DNA of 64,000 nt from Aneurinibacillus uraniidurans (lineage in GTDB: Bacteria > Bacillota > Bacilli > Aneurinibacillales > Aneurinibacillaceae): contig NZ_CP116902.1 in the NCBI RefSeq assembly GCF_028471905.1, positions 1,958,501-2,022,500 of the forward strand, in the 5' to 3' direction. The notes below the pieces were generated by a model. That model saw nothing but the letters and a program-made list of their open reading frames with translations. It searched no databases and was not told the DNA's origin. Position numbers and translations under genes: made by a program. Below, piece after piece: positions 62,240-64,000 of this stretch; within the stretch, counting starts at the first letter, position 1; every line of letters begins with the position of its first letter.

Positions 62240-62725
62240 TTGAACAGTTGGCTTGCTGAATTATTCGTTGCTAATTTTATGGTATCTTTACATCGTTTGA
62301 ATGAAAAACAATTAGTTGAGATTCAGCGGTTAAAGACTGAAATTCTACAACATCATGAAAGCATGGAACCTGTCGCATTGGAAGAAATACTGGAATGGAT
62401 GGATAAAGGTGAAGTTTTGTTGTTAGATGTAAGGCCGAGGGAAGAGTACGAAATGGCACATGTTCCTGGTACAATTTCTATTCCTATTGAAGAATTGGAG
62501 AAGCATCTTGCATTATTACCAGCCAATAAAGAGATTGTAGCTTACTCCCATGGTCCCTATTGTCTTATGTCTGCTCAAGCGGTTGAAATAATGAGGACGA
62601 AAGGTATTAAAGCCTCTCGTTTAGGGGACGGCGTTTTGCTTCAGGTGAAGCACTTTCAGGAATGGTTGCTCATTCCAGTTATGCAACACTCCCCCTCGCA
62701 GGAGGATTCCTTTCACTACTATTGA
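62240..62725 (+). pseudogene. Remnant of an ArsR-rhodanese fusion gene
   Basis: The frame has the helical linker and rhodanese domain of ArsR-rhodanese proteins (NEKQLVEIQRLKTEILQHHE, GEVLLLDVRPREEYEMAHVP, GTISIPIEELEKHLALLPAN), but the ArsR winged helix is missing and there is no proper start. The active-site loop normally CRGPYC reads SHGPYC: the catalytic Cys is Ser. An ArsR-like promoter/operator (TTGACA 62212 and AATCAATT repeats) remains directly before the truncated frame, which suggests a deletion that fused promoter to mid-gene. Confidence 0.8.
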
Positions 62726-62772
62726 TACCAGTCGGCATATGGTACCATGGGAGAAAAATAACATGAATTTTT

Positions 62773-62804
62773 AAAAAAGATGCTGCTTTTTTAGCATCTT
62801 TTTT
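62773..62804. terminator. Terminator between convergent genes
   Basis: AAAAAAGATGCT (62773-62784) and AGCATCTTTTTT (62793-62804) pair perfectly with T-runs on both strands. Confidence 0.85.
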
Positions 62805-62823
62805 GTTAATCGTAATTAATTTA

Positions 62824-63354
62824 TTACTGGTATTGCACAGGATATTTTTGGTATTGATATGGAGTGACAGTGGCGTAATAACTCGGTAGTCCATGTTCCG
62901 ATTTTAAGACATCCAGTGGAATCAGCTGTAACACATCGGAACTTTTCACTGTCTTAGGATTATCGTTGTTGTAGGTTACAAGAAGATGTGCCTTTTCAGA
63001 AATGGGAGTAATCCAATGCCACCATCCCATAGGAATAAAGACGACCTGACCTGGTTTCACATGGTATTGAAGCAACTGAAGTGTATAGGGATCGATAACG
63101 GAAGTTACTACCTCACCTGAGATTATATAATCCAACTCGCCAGCATTTGGATGCCAATGTGGTTCGCCTTTATTATTATGAGTAAGTAAAAGGTCAGTTA
63201 GTGCTACCCCTTGCATTGCCGGTAGTTGTGTTGAGGTAACTTTGAATACGGTACTTTTAGAACCCTTTTGAGATAATTTATTATTTTTCAGATCAAAGAA
63301 GAGATTTGGTGCTCCCGATTGATCTTTACCTCTGATATCCATTGAATACGGCAC
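62824..63354 (-). CDS. Cupin-domain protein (germin/oxalate decarboxylase-like)
   Basis: 176 residues from a GTG at 63354. Cupin motifs are HNNKGEPHWHPNAGELDYII (two His and a Glu) and KPGQVVFIPMGWWHWITP (the second His). A bicupin-like single domain of the type found in oxalate decarboxylase relatives and spore-coat cupins. The open frame extends about 25 codons upstream without a start codon, so the N-terminus may be truncated. Monocistronic. Confidence 0.75.
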   Translation of the reverse strand: MPYSMDIRGKDQSGAPNLFFDLKNNKLSQKGSKSTVFKVTSTQLPAMQGVALTDLLLTHNNKGEPHWHPNAGELDYIISGEVVTSVIDPYTLQLLQYHVKPGQVVFIPMGWWHWITPISEKAHLLVTYNNDNPKTVKSSDVLQLIPLDVLKSEHGLPSYYATVTPYQYQKYPVQYQ

Positions 63355-63721
63355 TACGGTTCCCTCTGCCTCTCGTTTAATTTGATCTATTTTTATGATA
63401 GGTAATTGTCTTTTGTATAGGCATTACTTCTTGTATAGACACCTATATTACAGACATTTTTTGTTTTTTAAAGGGAACATGCACATGCACATCAAGCCGC
63501 GAGCATGCAGTGATTTCGATACGGTTCACCGCACTTATAGCTACAAATAATTACAAATAAAAAACCGGGCATACGCCCGATCCTGTATTAATTTAACACT
63601 TTAACAACCTTAAGCTTTCTATACGATAAGAAAAGATTTGCTCCCTTGATTTAAGTCAATGACCAATCATGATCTTTCTATTTAAAATAAAAACCAACAA
63701 CGTAATGTAGGAGGATATTTT
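63355..63721. other. Intergenic region before the DUF4386 gene
   Basis: About 370 bp. CGGGC (63566-63570) and GCCCG (63575-63579) form a short hairpin with T's on the minus strand. Tracts GCATGTGCATG... and repeated ACAAATAA occur. A TAGGAGG site lies just before 63722. No other gene seen. Confidence 0.5.
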
Positions 63722-64000
63722 ATGACTACCTTAGTAAAAGAACGATCATTGCAGCGAAAAGTCGCTCTGACTGCTGGCATCTCACTTCTAATCATGACAC
63801 TTGCTGCGTTTTTTTCCTATGGCTTTGTCCATGGAAGCCTTGTGGTGAAAGGCGATGCCAGCGCCACATTTCACAACATCATGTCATCAAACATGCTTTT
63901 CAAAGCTGAAATCTTCGGTTGGGTCATCATCTTGATCAGTGACATTGTGGTCGCCTGGGCTTTCTATATCTTCCTGAAGCCAATTAATAAAAGCCTTTCA
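63722..64000 (+). CDS. DUF4386-like membrane protein (runs off window)
   Basis: The first 93 codons are present, starting from an ATG with TAGGAGG. Two transmembrane segments are seen (VALTAGISLLIMTLAAFFSY and EIFGWVIILISDIVVAWAFY), with HNIMSSNMLFKAEIFGW between them. This is the N-terminal pattern of DUF4386 membrane proteins, whose function is unknown. The gene continues beyond 64000. Confidence 0.8.
   Translation, partial: MTTLVKERSLQRKVALTAGISLLIMTLAAFFSYGFVHGSLVVKGDASATFHNIMSSNMLFKAEIFGWVIILISDIVVAWAFYIFLKPINKSLS

Overview
This window looks like a chromosomal segment from a low-GC, spore-forming member of the Bacillota, probably Bacillales of the Aneurinibacillus/Brevibacillus/Bacillus type. 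The evidence is the gene content: an SleB-type cell-wall hydrolase with a copper-amine-oxidase N-terminal domain, AzlCD, a YqxD-family protein, a YhbI-YhbJ-YhcA-like efflux operon, CarD, a CspA-type cold shock protein, a MocR regulator, strong GGAGG ribosome binding sites and frequent TTG/GTG starts. The genus is an inference. I see no rRNA, tRNA or CRISPR array.

Layout. 0-2.1 kb: end of a McrB-like AAA+ ATPase and a DUF2357/PD-(D/E)XK partner (McrBC-like restriction). 2.3-16 kb: ordinary chromosome with a cupin, an EamA-XRE-AzlC-AzlD transport cluster, a SleB-like hydrolase, a methyltransferase, a MarR-controlled DHA2 efflux operon, a metallo-beta-lactamase-fold hydrolase, and a sulfur/persulfide module (ArsR, a four-domain CoADR-rhodanese-TusA-DsrE fusion, and an NDH-2/SQR-like reductase).

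16,146-32,892: a complete Tn7-like transposon of 16,747 bp. It has TGT...ACA ends, seven recognisable TnsB-type sites, a perfect 5-bp target duplication (TCTGA), and tnsA-tnsB-tnsC-tnsD reading outward toward the left end. Its AT-rich cargo is an anti-phage island: a proteasome/HslV-like protein, a small helical protein with a divergent XRE regulator, a Ser/Thr kinase-SF1 helicase fusion with a PLD-fold partner (Mokosh type I-like), and an ATPase + HNH pair (Septu-like). This is the most interesting object in the window.

32.9-38 kb is decayed: a truncated tyrosine recombinase, two 427-bp direct repeats derived from Rpn-type PD-(D/E)XK transposase genes, a YqxD gene, and a tiny holin-like (type I) toxin whose ribosome binding site lies in a perfect hairpin. 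38-41 kb has a SET protein, CarD, a DEAD-box helicase and a cold-shock protein. 41.4-43.7 kb holds a second candidate defence pair, an Abi_2/HEPN protein and a PD-(D/E)XK nuclease. 43.7-48.5 kb has an aminotransferase, a MocR regulator and a DHA2 exporter that abuts a tnpB remnant. 48.6-64 kb is a mosaic of metabolic genes (TauD-like dioxygenase, amidase, lipoprotein, TetR + DUF418, HxlR with a divergent MdaB/SDR pair, LysR with a divergent OFA-type MFS, RDD + B12-binding radical SAM), a broken ArsR-rhodanese gene, a cupin and the start of a DUF4386 protein.

All family assignments come from reading motifs by eye. No database search was run.
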